Source of the DNA: Chryseobacterium kimseyorum
GTDB lineage: Bacteria; Bacteroidota; Bacteroidia; Flavobacteriales; Weeksellaceae
Reading direction: 5' to 3'
Length of the DNA stretch: 64,000 nt
NCBI RefSeq assembly: GCF_025971945.1
Contig: NZ_JAPDHW010000005.1
Coordinates: 1 to 64,000 of the forward strand
Shown here: in pieces, positions 1-8,920 of the stretch
How positions within the stretch are numbered: the stretch's first letter is position 1
Layout of the letters: every line of letters starts with the position of its first letter
Notes under the pieces: generated by a model
Databases searched by the model: none
What the model saw: the letters and a program-made list of their open reading frames with translations, nothing else
Told to the model about the DNA's origin: nothing
Translations under genes and position numbers: made by a program

Positions 1-1925
1 CCGCCACCGCCACCGCCGCCGCCACCGGAGAATCCTCCGCCGCCAGATCCGGAACCGGAACTGCTTCCCGAACTTGAAGGTTGTGTAGCCGAAGACTGTA
101 TAGATTGGGTCAAGCTTGAATTAAGAACACTGGCCATGGCAAAATGATTCATAGAAGATCCTACGTACCAGTTACTCTGATAATCGGTAGCCATTTTTGT
201 AAGAAGTGCATCAAATTTCTTCCCCCAAATTTCATCAACTCCCAAAACCATCGCAAAAGGCAACAGCTTTTCGAAAGATTCCGGAGTCATCGTGGGTGGA
301 TTATGAAATTTCAGCTGCTCATTTTCTGCAGCGCCCATGTACATTTTGAAACCCTCAATCAGGGATTTCTTTTTCAGTTTTTCTTCTGAAGGTCTCCTGA
401 TCAGATATTGATAAATAATCAGTGAAGTAAAACCAAGGACAATAAAAATATAACAGATATTGAAATTATTATCAATTGTAAATTCATTGTGATTAAACAT
501 CAACGCACCCAAAACAATCAAAATGACTGTCGGAATTATGAGAAAAATTTTAAATAAAACCGGAAATAATTTGAAAAGATAGCCTGTAATTAAAAAACAA
601 ACCAGCAAAACAATGTATAAAAATCCGCCAACAATCACCTTTTCAAATTCCGGAAACATTTTAAAGCTTAAAAACAGTCCCACTCCGTAAACGCCTGTCA
701 TTAGCACTAATGGCAGATATAATTTACTGGTATTATTTCCCTCATTCAGCAATTTATCATGCTGATAGGTAAGCGAAGACTGAAAGCTTTTAACAGTCTG
801 TTCGATTTTAGAATTGTATGCTCCGTCAAATTTCACAGTGTCTACCGTTGTGAAAAGATTATTCATCAAATTTATTTCTTCAGCAGGCAATTTTTGATCT
901 GCCTCTTTCAGTTTTTTTACCGTAAACTTTTTTGATTTAAATAAACCCAAAATACCGGAATCTTCACTTTCAATAATCTGAACATAGCCTTTTACAGCTA
1001 AATTGACCAAAGATGCTGTAAGATATTTATTCTTAAAAGTTTCGCTGTTGATGAAACCTAATGAAGCAGGCGAAAGATTATCAGGCGAATTGAACTGTGG
1101 ATAAACGATTGGTTTTTCAGGATCGACGCCATATTTTCTCCATGTAGAAACGTAATAAATAACCAGACCAAGAAACACCACAATTCCGGCAATCAAGATC
1201 CCGAATCTCTCAAGAAAAGTTGGTGGCGGCGGCGGAACCATCACGCCTTTCCTGAAACCTACGGCAACCGTAAGACCTTCTTCTGATCCGAGATTTCCGG
1301 CATTCCATTCGATTGAATGTTCAGAAAGAACTTTTACCGTACAATTTTGATCTGTACTGCCCTGGCTTCCTGTGTAGCAGGAATTCTGTAAAATCCCTGC
1401 ACCTTGCGGAAGATTGACTGTTGCGGAAATTTGATCAACCGGAAAATCCCAGAAGTTCCCGTTGACATTCCAGTAGAATTCGTCATACTTTTGAAAAAAG
1501 CCGATTTGCTTTTCGGTGGTATATTTTATTTCGTAATCATAATCACCTGACTCTAGAATAATGTCTTTGTTTCCGAAATAAATTTTCAGAAAACCATCTT
1601 CGTATTCTTCATGAAAATCTTCATCAATACCATTTTTCTTTACCGAAACAATGTTGTACTGCACCTTCTGCGTAGTATTGTTGATATTTCTGGTAAGCGG
1701 AAGTGAGCGAAAGATACCCCGCTTTATTTTATCGCCAAGGCTGTGAACTTTTATTTTTTCAGTGACCGTTATCGCCGAATTTTTATCAATATCAATATCG
1801 GCGTGAAAATTTATAATCCTTTCCCGCCCGTCGATGATAGACAACTGATCTGTACGTATCGGTTCTTCCTGAGCGAAATTTAAACTAAAAAATAACAGGA
1901 AAAAAAACTGTAAGAAATTTTTCAT
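1..1925 (-). CDS. DUF2207 (YciQ-like) membrane protein, C-terminus cut by window edge
   Basis: The gene opens at ATG 1925 with a signal peptide (MKNFLQFFFLLFFSLNFAQ) and reads without a stop to the left edge, about 641 codons. An N-terminal domain typical of DUF2207 is followed by a membrane segment near residue 245 and a cluster of membrane helices around residues 400-500. A conserved-looking cytosolic stretch (SFEKLLPFAMVLGVDEIWG) comes next, then a Ser/Gly-rich tail ending in a run of glycines. This family normally ends in such a tail, so only a few residues are probably missing. The molecular function is unknown. It lies 87 bp downstream of lemA on the same strand; LemA and DUF2207 genes are frequent neighbours, so an operon is likely. 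Family assignment is confident. Confidence 0.9.
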   Translation of the reverse strand, partial: MKNFLQFFFLLFFSLNFAQEEPIRTDQLSIIDGRERIINFHADIDIDKNSAITVTEKIKVHSLGDKIKRGIFRSLPLTRNINNTTQKVQYNIVSVKKNGIDEDFHEEYEDGFLKIYFGNKDIILESGDYDYEIKYTTEKQIGFFQKYDEFYWNVNGNFWDFPVDQISATVNLPQGAGILQNSCYTGSQGSTDQNCTVKVLSEHSIEWNAGNLGSEEGLTVAVGFRKGVMVPPPPPTFLERFGILIAGIVVFLGLVIYYVSTWRKYGVDPEKPIVYPQFNSPDNLSPASLGFINSETFKNKYLTASLVNLAVKGYVQIIESEDSGILGLFKSKKFTVKKLKEADQKLPAEEINLMNNLFTTVDTVKFDGAYNSKIEQTVKSFQSSLTYQHDKLLNEGNNTSKLYLPLVLMTGVYGVGLFLSFKMFPEFEKVIVGGFLYIVLLVCFLITGYLFKLFPVLFKIFLIIPTVILIVLGALMFNHNEFTIDNNFNICYIFIVLGFTSLIIYQYLIRRPSEEKLKKKSLIEGFKMYMGAAENEQLKFHNPPTMTPESFEKLLPFAMVLGVDEIWGKKFDALLTKMATDYQSNWYVGSSMNHFAMASVLNSSLTQSIQSSATQPSSSGSSSGSGSGGGGFSGGGGGGGG

Positions 1926-2012
1926 ACATAGATTTATTATTTGGTGTAGTGCACATTATCACTTTTCCTGATTTTGCTGATGAATCAAAATCGGGCATAA
2001 GCGATTCCTCCT

Positions 2013-2567
2013 TTAAAATTTCACAGTCGGAACTTGTCTTTCTGCTATATTTTCAAGCTCAAAGTATTTTGCCTTTTCAAATTTATACATGTTGGCAATG
2101 ATGTTGCTTGGGAAAGACTCTACCAGTGTATTGTTTTCTCTTGCCGTTCCGTTGTAGTATCTTCTTGATTTTTCGATATCATTTTCGATAGAACTCAGTT
2201 CCGCCTGTAACTGTTGGAAGTTGGCATTCGCTTTTAAATCCGGATACTGCTCGGCCACTGCAAATAAATTTACCATTGCCTGATTCAGATTTTTCTCTGC
2301 AATTTCTTTACCTTCCACAGAATCAGCTCCTACCGCCAAATTTCTCGCTCTGGTAACATTTTCAAGAGTTTCACGTTCGTGAGTTGCATAACCTTTTACT
2401 GTTTCAACCAAATTCGGAATCAAGTCGTGACGTTTTTTAAGCATCACATCAATACTGCTCCACGCCTCCTGAACAAGATTTTTCAGTTTTACGAGACGGT
2501 TATAGATGGATACTCCGTAAAGCACGATCAATAAAAGAACTCCAATAATAACAATGAGTGCAACCAT
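2013..2567 (-). CDS. lemA: LemA family protein
   Basis: 184 aa. An N-terminal membrane segment (residues 2-22) is followed by the family's characteristic YNRLVKLKNLVQEAWSSIDV and KKRHDLIPNLVETVKGYA motifs. The rest is a helical, coiled-coil-like body with the typical PDLKANANFQQLQAELSSIE stretch. LemA proteins are membrane-anchored helical-bundle proteins of uncertain function. The gene heads a probable two-gene unit with the DUF2207 protein downstream. A terminator-like hairpin at 2621-2647 separates it from the upstream NIL-domain gene, so it should have its own promoter in 2570-2620. Confidence 0.93.
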   Translation of the reverse strand: MVALIVIIGVLLLIVLYGVSIYNRLVKLKNLVQEAWSSIDVMLKKRHDLIPNLVETVKGYATHERETLENVTRARNLAVGADSVEGKEIAEKNLNQAMVNLFAVAEQYPDLKANANFQQLQAELSSIENDIEKSRRYYNGTARENNTLVESFPSNIIANMYKFEKAKYFELENIAERQVPTVKF

Positions 2568-2620
2568 AATTTTATAATTTATTTTAAAATAAATGTAATG
2601 TTTTTCTCGGATAATTGAAT

Positions 2621-2647
2621 AAAAAAGCGCTCAATAAATTGAACGCT
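2621..2647 (-). terminator. Rho-independent terminator of the NIL-domain gene
   Basis: On the minus strand a 9-bp stem (AGCGTTCAA/TTGAGCGCT, one G-U pair) with a TTTA loop is followed by six T. It lies just past the stop of the NIL-domain gene and ahead of lemA. Confidence 0.75.
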
Positions 2648-2672
2648 CCTCAAACTATATGGACTTACAGCT

Positions 2673-2978
2673 TTATGAATACTTTCTGCAGGTATAATCG
2701 ACCGTTGTATTCAAGAGTTTATTTTTATTCAGAAAATATTCAAGTTCCTGAGATTCTTCTGTTGTTGCATTGACATGTAACTGAAATGAACCAAAATTTG
2801 CTCCGTTCATATACTCCACATTTGCGCTCAGTACTTTATAGCAAATCCCCATCTGTTTGTATATTGCATTTAAAAGATGGTCAAACTTCATTTTCCCATT
2901 CAGTTCTACTTCGATGATCAAATCTTTTTTGATAAGGTGTACATTTTTTGGCAAAGCCTGCAAATTTGGCGTAATCAT
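2673..2978 (-). CDS. Stand-alone NIL-domain protein
   Basis: 101 aa, no signal peptide or membrane segment. Residues 18-97 resemble the NIL domain: a beta strand (DLIIEVELNG), a helix (FDHLLNAIYKQMGI), a central strand ending NGANFGSFQLHV, and a helix (ESQELEYFLNKN). NIL domains usually form the C-terminal regulatory part of MetN, the ATPase of methionine ABC importers, where they sense methionine. Here the domain stands alone with no transporter gene nearby. It is flanked by its own promoter with an operator-like dyad (3051-3088) and a terminator (2621-2647), so it is probably monocistronic and repressed. A role in sulfur or methionine sensing is inferred from the domain only. Confidence 0.65.
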   Translation of the reverse strand: MITPNLQALPKNVHLIKKDLIIEVELNGKMKFDHLLNAIYKQMGICYKVLSANVEYMNGANFGSFQLHVNATTEESQELEYFLNKNKLLNTTVDYTCRKYS

Positions 2979-3050
2979 AACTAAACAATTTTTGATTAAA
3001 CAATACTTTTCTGAATTACATTTTCAAATATTTTAATAATTAATTCCTGA

Positions 3051-3088
3051 CAAAAGTATAAAAAAATATTAGTCTACCAAATTAGTAG
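3051..3088 (-). promoter_or_regulatory. Promoter with overlapping operator-like palindrome upstream of the NIL-domain gene
   Basis: Read on the minus strand, a TTTG -33 box (3081-3078) and a TACTTTTG -7 box (3058-3051, matching TAnnTTTG) are separated by 19 nt. The dyad CTACCAAATTAGTAG (3074-3088; arms CTACnAA/TTnGTAG) covers the -33 box, as a repressor site would. Which regulator binds is not visible; an Rrf2-type sulfur regulator is one guess. Confidence 0.6.
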
Positions 3089-3111
3089 GGTATTAATTTT
3101 TAATTTTAACA

Positions 3112-3143
3112 TAAAAAAAGAGAAGTCTTATGACTCCTTCTCT
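3112..3143 (-). terminator. Terminator downstream of the YiiX-like gene
   Basis: On the minus strand an AGAGAA...TTCTCT stem, extended by GTC/GAC, runs into seven T just after the stop of the gene ending at 3146. Confidence 0.6.
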
Positions 3144-3145
3144 GT

Positions 3146-3799
3146 TTACAGTTCTTTAATCCGTTGAATTTTGTCTGACGATGCCAGTCCGTTTGGATTA
3201 CAGCCTGGTTCACCTTCCGGAACTTTGAGATTTTTTTTAGCGTAAAACTCTTCCCAAAATGTGTTGATTTTTCCTGTTTTCGGATCAACAAAAGTCATAG
3301 GTTCAAGTTTAAAAATATGCTTTTCCCTAAATGATCTTTCGATATAATCTGAGCAGTAATAGGAATTTTCATCTAAAATATAGTTGAAATTGTAAGGCTT
3401 GCCCAACATCGCATTTGCTTTTTCAATTGCGTCAGGAATTGCTTTTTGAAACTCGGGTTTTAATCTGTAGATCACTACGTTTTGTCCGTCGTTTGCCTGA
3501 TCTTTCAAAAATTCATTTAAATCCTGCTTCTGCGAACCACCTTTTGGAGCAGCATGAAGCACGGAAAGTCTTCTGCCATCCTTCTGTAAAATTCCGATAT
3601 GATCGAAGGACGCGTTCTTTTGCTTCTGCGTAACGTTATTTATGGCTCCCGACAGTCCAGAATTCTTAGCTGTTACGAAGAGTAAATCTCCGTTTTTCAA
3701 ACCTGAAGTCTGAGAATTTTTACAGCTCACAAAGAAAAAGAGCACTGAAAAAAGAAAGATAGCTTTAAGCAAAGATTTATTTTTTAAGGTTGGTTTCAT
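3146..3799 (-). CDS. YiiX-type permuted NlpC/P60-like lipoprotein
   Basis: 217 aa from ATG 3799; an alternative in-frame ATG at 3817 would put extra residues before the signal peptide. The N-terminus (KNKSLLKAIFLFSVLFFFVSC) is a lipoprotein signal with lipobox FVSC. The mature part starts with GDLLFV and carries a histidine in FDHIGIL and a cysteine in YYCSDYIE. This is the His-then-Cys order of the YiiX/YebB (permuted papain-fold) hydrolases, thought to cut amide bonds in peptidoglycan or lipids. The substrate is unknown. The first 23 bases overlap the end of the upstream DUF1801 gene, so the two are probably co-transcribed. Confidence 0.75.
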   Translation of the reverse strand: MKPTLKNKSLLKAIFLFSVLFFFVSCKNSQTSGLKNGDLLFVTAKNSGLSGAINNVTQKQKNASFDHIGILQKDGRRLSVLHAAPKGGSQKQDLNEFLKDQANDGQNVVIYRLKPEFQKAIPDAIEKANAMLGKPYNFNYILDENSYYCSDYIERSFREKHIFKLEPMTFVDPKTGKINTFWEEFYAKKNLKVPEGEPGCNPNGLASSDKIQRIKEL

Positions 3800-4232
3800 A
3801 AATATTGATCCATTCATCTACAGTCATTTTCTTACTCAGCTCGGCAATGAGTTCAAAAGGAATTTCATCCATCTTCTTGAATCGGATGCATGATTTTCCC
3901 ATATCAAGTTTTCTTTTTGAATGCTTTGGAAACTCTGAAACAAACCAGTCCAAAAGTTCGGGCTTTGCGTAAATTCCCATATGATAAAGTGCTATGAAAT
4001 TTTTCTGAGATGCCAATGCTAAAAAAGGGAGCGGCGAACCCGGTGTGCAATGATAGCCTGAAGGAAAAACTTCTAAAGGTACAACCCAACTGATCATTCC
4101 ATTGCTGAATCCCTGGGAGAAACCATTGGGTAGATTTTTATTAATGGTCTCAACAAGCTGTTGAAAAACCTCCTGTCTCTCTTCTGGTAGCTTAGAAATA
4201 TAATCTTCTGCAGATGTCGCTTGAATTTGCAT
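3777..4232 (-). CDS. DUF1801 (YdhG-like) protein
   Basis: 151 aa. The reading frame is open further upstream, but ATG 4232 (MQIQATSAEDYISKLPEERQ) matches the usual start of DUF1801 proteins; the extension would be Cys/Phe-rich and would run toward the terminator at 4275-4310. The body has the family's pattern: EVFQQLVETINKNLPNG near the N-terminus, FIALYHMGIY in the middle and GKSCIRFKKMDEIP near the end. These are small cytosolic proteins of the frataxin-like YdhG fold, with no established function. It overlaps the following lipoprotein gene by 23 bp. Confidence 0.82.
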   Translation of the reverse strand: MQIQATSAEDYISKLPEERQEVFQQLVETINKNLPNGFSQGFSNGMISWVVPLEVFPSGYHCTPGSPLPFLALASQKNFIALYHMGIYAKPELLDWFVSEFPKHSKRKLDMGKSCIRFKKMDEIPFELIAELSKKMTVDEWINIYETNLKK

Positions 4233-4274
4233 GACTTTAAATTTAAGTTCCAAATTAACAAAAATTGTAGCACA

Positions 4275-4310
4275 TAAAAAAGCAGCCATACTTTCGTACA
4301 GCTGCTCAAA
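4275..4310 (-). terminator. Strong terminator after the fibronectin-III T9SS protein
   Basis: On the minus strand an 11-bp stem (AGCAGCTGTAC/GTATGGCTGCT with two G-U pairs) capped by GAAA is followed by T6. It isolates the DUF1801 gene from the large upstream gene. Confidence 0.8.
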
Positions 4311-4330
4311 AAATAATTCAAAAAAAATAG

Positions 4331-6889
4331 TTATTTCTTAATTGCTTTAGTAACAGACTGACTTCCGTCTTTGAAGTTTACTTTTACTAAATACATACCT
4401 TCTTTCAATTCACTTACACGAATTTCGCTAGAACCATCATTCACCTGTTTTACCACGCGTCCTGCAACATCATAGATCATTACAGACTTGATATCTTTTG
4501 TTTCTGAGATGTAAAGAACATCTTTGAAAGGGTTTGGATGAATGCTAAGTTTCTTCTGAACTGCAGTAGACTCTGAAGTACTTAAGTTTGCTGGTTCAAC
4601 TATAAAATTATCGATATGGAAATCATAATCCGGAGCATCATTTACAGATCCATCCGTACCGTAAATAGCAAAAACAGTATTGGCGCTGTTATAACCTACC
4701 AAATCGAAACTATAAGTATTTGATGTATTTGAAGGAGCATTTGCTGCATTCCAAGTTTGAAGTGACGTCCATGTTGTTCCTCCATCATTTGAAACTAATA
4801 ACTGAACACTGTCATCAGATCCCATAGTTGAAGTAGATGTGCCGTTAAAAGTTGTCAGACCATAGTCGAATTTAACTCTATATCCACCTGCAGATAAATT
4901 AAATGCATTAGTTTTCAACCATCCCGTTCTGTTGGTATCATAAAGATTTATCTTCATACCAGCACCTGTAGCTCCATTTAGGAAATTACCGGCATTCCAA
5001 TAAACAGTCGTTCCATTTGGTCCAGTAGCTGGGGTACCTCCTGAAAGAGCATTTGTCCAACAGCTACCTGGAGCTGTTGTGAAGTTATTAGTATATGGCG
5101 GAACTATTGGCGCACATAAAGTAGTAAAAGAACCGACATAAGACCACGAGCTTTTGCTAGTCGCACTGCAAGAAGAGCGCAACCAAATGTAATACGTAGT
5201 GGCAGGAGTTAGTCCAGAAACTGTTGCAGTCACAACACCTGCACCCACATTGCCAGAAGGTGTAGTTGTACTTACCGGAGCAGTATTTGCTGTAGCATAA
5301 TAATATTCATATCCAGCGGCAGGTGCAGAAGCAGGCGCTGTCCAAGAAACCGTTACATTACCCGATGTTATAGCTGAAGTTGTAGCAGCAGTTGGAGGAA
5401 GACAAGAAGGAAGAGTTTCCCAAACTACATCATCCCAATAGTAACCTTTACCATCTGCTGTATTTCTAATCGCCAGTCGTGCAGTTGCAGGAACTGAAGT
5501 AGGCACAATAACCGTGTACTCAGGGTTGGTACTTGTATAGTTTACATTTGCAACACTTAAGGCTTGAAGCAGCACAAAAGTACTTGCATCTGTAGGGTTT
5601 GTAAGATACCCAACGTTCAAGGTACCTGTTGCACTTGATACTCTGGCTTTTAATTTCAACCAGTGTGTACCTGCATTAATATTGCTTAATTCAGGCAATA
5701 CTGCTGTTGTTGCCACCTGTGATGTTGAGCTCGTCTGATAAACATTTCTATTTCCTGATGCAGGAGTGGTAGAATTAATAGATAAAGTACCTGAAGTCAC
5801 AAGTCTACCCCAACAATCCGGCAATACAGCTGCTACTGCATAAGTATCAAAATTCTCTGATAACGTTGTAGTAGGACCACATGCAGTTTTAAACGTTCCT
5901 GAGAATGACCAGACACTTTGCGCGGTTGCATTGCTGCAGTTAGTTTTTACCCAATAATAGTAAGTGGTATTAGGTGTAAGACTGCTTATAGGTGTAGAAG
6001 TCCCTGTTAAATTACTAAGCTGAGGTGCGGTTGTAGAAGTTGGTGCAGTAGCAGTTGTACTGTAATATACCCCATAGGTTGCAGCTTGTGTACTTGTAGA
6101 TGCAGTCCAATTTACTGTAGCTCCTGTAGATGTGATTGCTGTCGGAGCCAGAAGAGCCGGAGGTGCGCAATCTGAATATGCATCTACTGAAAAAGCGAAA
6201 ATATTGGGAAAACCTGCACTTGTAGAAGTTTTGGTTACCGTTACACTCTGAATAAGTTTTGTTTGATTGGCTGCATCAATGTTGACAGCCGCCTGATACA
6301 TTCTTGGATTTGTACCACCTGCAGCATCCAAACCATCAGTAGGTCTGTTGATCCTGCCTAAACCCTGAACCGCAAAACCGGCACCGTCATACCAGTCCGG
6401 AACAGCAATTCCTGTGGTCTGTTGATTGGTTCCATCAGAAAAGTTAACAGTTACCGTAAGTGTTGAAGATGCACTTCCACTGGTAGATAGCATATACATT
6501 TTTGTAGCTGCTTTCGGCGTAGCAAAAACCAATGTTCCGGTAAGATTTGTATTAGAAAGTCTCAGAGAATTCGCTGCACTTAGATTTCCTAATTGATAGC
6601 TTAATCCTGGAGTAGTTGTAACAACTGAGGTAATAACTCCATCAATCGGAATCCCATAAGTAATGGCAGTACTTGTAGCTGTAGCTAGAAAGTTTTTTGC
6701 AACAAAAGCGTAAGAATCTCCATCTAGAATAGATGTGGTGGAACCTAATGATGGGCCTGTGCCATTGGCGATAACATCTTCATTGAAACCAGACGTAATT
6801 GGCATTGTCTGATAATTCTGAGCCATTAAACCCGAGGATGAAATCGTCAAAGCCAAGCTAGCGATTCCCAAAAATCGATTTATTTTCAT
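4331..6889 (-). CDS. Secreted fibronectin type III protein with T9SS type A sorting domain
   Basis: 852 aa, Thr/Ser/Ala-rich. A signal peptide (residues 1-23, ending GLMAQ) is followed by a region of about 215 residues. A first fibronectin-III repeat spans about 240-336 (TGATVNWTAS...TTYYYWVKTNCS) and a jelly-roll-like segment about 340-490. A second fibronectin-III repeat spans about 495-593 (GNVTVSWTAP...TTYYIWLRSSCS), then another beta-sandwich-like segment containing YDFHIDNFIVEP. The last 75 residues (IHPNPFKDVLYIS...MIYDVAGRVV...GMYLVKVNFKDG) form a type A T9SS sorting domain. The protein should therefore cross the outer membrane by T9SS and be released or anchored at the surface. An adhesive or carbohydrate-binding role is plausible, but no catalytic residues are recognised. 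Confidence 0.88.
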   Translation of the reverse strand: MKINRFLGIASLALTISSSGLMAQNYQTMPITSGFNEDVIANGTGPSLGSTTSILDGDSYAFVAKNFLATATSTAITYGIPIDGVITSVVTTTPGLSYQLGNLSAANSLRLSNTNLTGTLVFATPKAATKMYMLSTSGSASSTLTVTVNFSDGTNQQTTGIAVPDWYDGAGFAVQGLGRINRPTDGLDAAGGTNPRMYQAAVNIDAANQTKLIQSVTVTKTSTSAGFPNIFAFSVDAYSDCAPPALLAPTAITSTGATVNWTASTSTQAATYGVYYSTTATAPTSTTAPQLSNLTGTSTPISSLTPNTTYYYWVKTNCSNATAQSVWSFSGTFKTACGPTTTLSENFDTYAVAAVLPDCWGRLVTSGTLSINSTTPASGNRNVYQTSSTSQVATTAVLPELSNINAGTHWLKLKARVSSATGTLNVGYLTNPTDASTFVLLQALSVANVNYTSTNPEYTVIVPTSVPATARLAIRNTADGKGYYWDDVVWETLPSCLPPTAATTSAITSGNVTVSWTAPASAPAAGYEYYYATANTAPVSTTTPSGNVGAGVVTATVSGLTPATTYYIWLRSSCSATSKSSWSYVGSFTTLCAPIVPPYTNNFTTAPGSCWTNALSGGTPATGPNGTTVYWNAGNFLNGATGAGMKINLYDTNRTGWLKTNAFNLSAGGYRVKFDYGLTTFNGTSTSTMGSDDSVQLLVSNDGGTTWTSLQTWNAANAPSNTSNTYSFDLVGYNSANTVFAIYGTDGSVNDAPDYDFHIDNFIVEPANLSTSESTAVQKKLSIHPNPFKDVLYISETKDIKSVMIYDVAGRVVKQVNDGSSEIRVSELKEGMYLVKVNFKDGSQSVTKAIKK

Positions 6890-7171
6890 ATTATTAATTT
6901 AAGATGCGCTAAATTAATAAAAAATCAATATAAAATAGCTTAAAATAAAAATTCAATATTAAATTTATACAAATTAACACAGAAAATGCATTTTGATTAA
7001 ATTTAAAATATTAATAGAAAATCAACCAGATCAGACTATGAAGAAAACATATTTAAAAATTGTTTTAAAATTTTAAACAAAATCTAAAAAACAGCGAAAT
7101 ATAACATTCATCACATAGTGTTTTACTTATTAAGAATTTAATCCTATTTTTGCCCTACAAATTTTTGAACA
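6890..7171. other. Divergent intergenic region
   Basis: 282 bp of very AT-rich sequence separating two divergent genes. Apart from the -7 box near 7145 no gene, hairpin or repeat is seen. Confidence 0.6.
7145..7152 (+). promoter_or_regulatory. -7 box (TATTTTTG) of the aminotransferase gene
   Basis: TATTTTTG fits TAnnTTTG and lies 19 bp before the ATG. The -33 element is not clear. Confidence 0.55.
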
Positions 7172-8377
7172 ATGCCTAATATCTCAAACAGAGCACAACA
7201 GATGCCACCTTCGCCGGTCAGAAAATTGGTTCCTTTTGCCCTTAAAGCAAAACAGAGAGGAACTAAAGTATATCACTTAAACATCGGACAACCGGATATC
7301 GAAACTCCCGAAACAGCTCTCAATGCTTTAAAAAACATTGATTTAAAAGTATTGGAATACGCTCTTTCAGAAGGAAACATCGAATACAGAAAGGCTCTGA
7401 CTGAGTATTACCATTCACTGGACTTTACAGATCTTACTCCTGATAATTTCATCGTAACAAATGGTGGATCAGAAGCTTTAAACTTCGCAATTTCCACTTT
7501 GTGTGATGACGGCGATGAAGTAATTATCCCGGAACCTTATTACGCAAACTACAATGGTTTCACCAGCACCTTTAATGTTAATGTAGTTGCAGTACCTTCT
7601 ACTATTGACACCGGATTTGCATTGCCACCAATTGAAGAATTTGAGAAAAAAATTACCGCAAAAACGAGAGCAATCGTTATTTGCAACCCTGGAAATCCGA
7701 CAGGATATTTATATACAAGAGAAGAACTTCAGCAGTTGGCTGACATTGCCTTAAAATATGACATCGTCATTATTTCAGATGAAGTGTACAGAGAATATGT
7801 TTATGACGGGAAGCAACAGATTTCTATGCTGGCTTTTCCGGAATTAAGCGAAAACTGCATCATCATTGATTCAGAATCTAAGCGTTACTCGATGTGCGGT
7901 GTAAGAATCGGATGCCTTCTTACCCGTTCTAAAAAAATTCATGACGCAGCAATGCTTTTCGCACAGGCGAGACTGAGCCCTGTTTTATTGGGTCAGATTG
8001 CCGCAACAGCTGCACACCAGAATGACGGAGCGTACATCAGAGCTGTAAGAGAAGAGTACACACACAGAAGAAACGTTTTGGTAGATTTACTGAATGCTAT
8101 TCCCGGAGTTATCTGCCCTAAGCCAAGAGGAGCATTTTACTGCGTTGCGGAACTTCCTGTAGATGATTCAGAAGTTTTTGCTCAGTGGTTACTTGAAAAA
8201 TATTCGTTAAACAACGAAACCATTATGGTAGCTCCGGCTGGAGGATTCTACAGCAATCCTGAATTAGGAAAAAAACAGGTAAGAATCGCTTACGTACTTA
8301 AAGAACAGGATTTAAGAAAAAGTGTTGCCATTTTACAAGCCGCACTTGAAAATTACAATTCAGACATCCGTCATTAA
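7172..8377 (+). CDS. PLP-dependent class I/II aminotransferase (aspartate aminotransferase-like)
   Basis: 401 aa, fold-type I. Visible landmarks are the substrate-entry segment (HLNIGQPDIETPE), TNGGSEALNFA for phosphate binding, CNPGNPTGYLY, ISDEVYREYVYDG with the PLP-ring aspartate, and SESKRYSMCGVRIG with the Schiff-base lysine. The C-terminal small domain ends QVRIAYVLKEQDL. It probably moves the amino group between aspartate (or another amino acid) and 2-oxoglutarate in the cytosol. The exact substrate cannot be read from sequence. The next gene starts 15 bp downstream. Confidence 0.88.
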   Translation: MPNISNRAQQMPPSPVRKLVPFALKAKQRGTKVYHLNIGQPDIETPETALNALKNIDLKVLEYALSEGNIEYRKALTEYYHSLDFTDLTPDNFIVTNGGSEALNFAISTLCDDGDEVIIPEPYYANYNGFTSTFNVNVVAVPSTIDTGFALPPIEEFEKKITAKTRAIVICNPGNPTGYLYTREELQQLADIALKYDIVIISDEVYREYVYDGKQQISMLAFPELSENCIIIDSESKRYSMCGVRIGCLLTRSKKIHDAAMLFAQARLSPVLLGQIAATAAHQNDGAYIRAVREEYTHRRNVLVDLLNAIPGVICPKPRGAFYCVAELPVDDSEVFAQWLLEKYSLNNETIMVAPAGGFYSNPELGKKQVRIAYVLKEQDLRKSVAILQAALENYNSDIRH

Positions 8378-8392
8378 TACAACCCAAATATT

Positions 8393-8872
8393 ATGTCAAC
8401 AGTAAAAACAGCTGGTTTAAGAATATTCTTTTCTACATTTTTACTGTTGATATTTTTTTGCTGCAGTGAGAAAACCGCCGAAAACAAAAACTCTTCAGGT
8501 ATAGAAGAAATAGTATTTATCGGAGTTTCTGATGTTGGGGGAGAATTGGGAAGCTACAGAAATGTCAAAATAACCAAGGATTCCATCCACCTTGAACAGG
8601 GAATGACATCCAAGCAAAAACACAGTGAATGGCACAAAACAATCACTCCTGAAACCTGGAAAAACCTCACTTCTTCTTTCAAAGTTCGCGATTTAAGCTT
8701 AATTGAAAGTTCTCCAAGTATCCAGCACCTCGATGGCATGGATGAAACATTCCAAATTAAAACGACAAAAAATTCTCATGTCTTCGTCAATTCTTACAGT
8801 GACAGACATTACCGACAGTTTGAAGAATTTAAAACAAAGCTCGGAGGTATCATTCCTAAAAAATACCAGTAG
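8393..8872 (+). CDS. Hypothetical lipoprotein
   Basis: 159 aa. The N-terminus (GLRIFFSTFLLLIFFCCSEK) is a lipoprotein signal with the lipobox at FFCC. The mature region is a short alpha/beta domain with a WKNLTSSFKVRDLSLIESSPS stretch. No family is recognised. It follows the aminotransferase by 15 bp and precedes murB by 48 bp, so all three may be read together, though the functions do not obviously connect. Confidence 0.7.
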   Translation: MSTVKTAGLRIFFSTFLLLIFFCCSEKTAENKNSSGIEEIVFIGVSDVGGELGSYRNVKITKDSIHLEQGMTSKQKHSEWHKTITPETWKNLTSSFKVRDLSLIESSPSIQHLDGMDETFQIKTTKNSHVFVNSYSDRHYRQFEEFKTKLGGIIPKKYQ

Positions 8873-8920
8873 CTTTATTTTTCTTTTTATCTAAAAACAA
8901 ATCAAAATACGACTTCTTCA

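Noticed and set aside
1..60. GC-rich triplet run at the left edge as a separate repeat
   Set aside because: In the minus frame it encodes the Gly/Ser-rich C-terminal tail of the DUF2207 protein, which is normal for the family.
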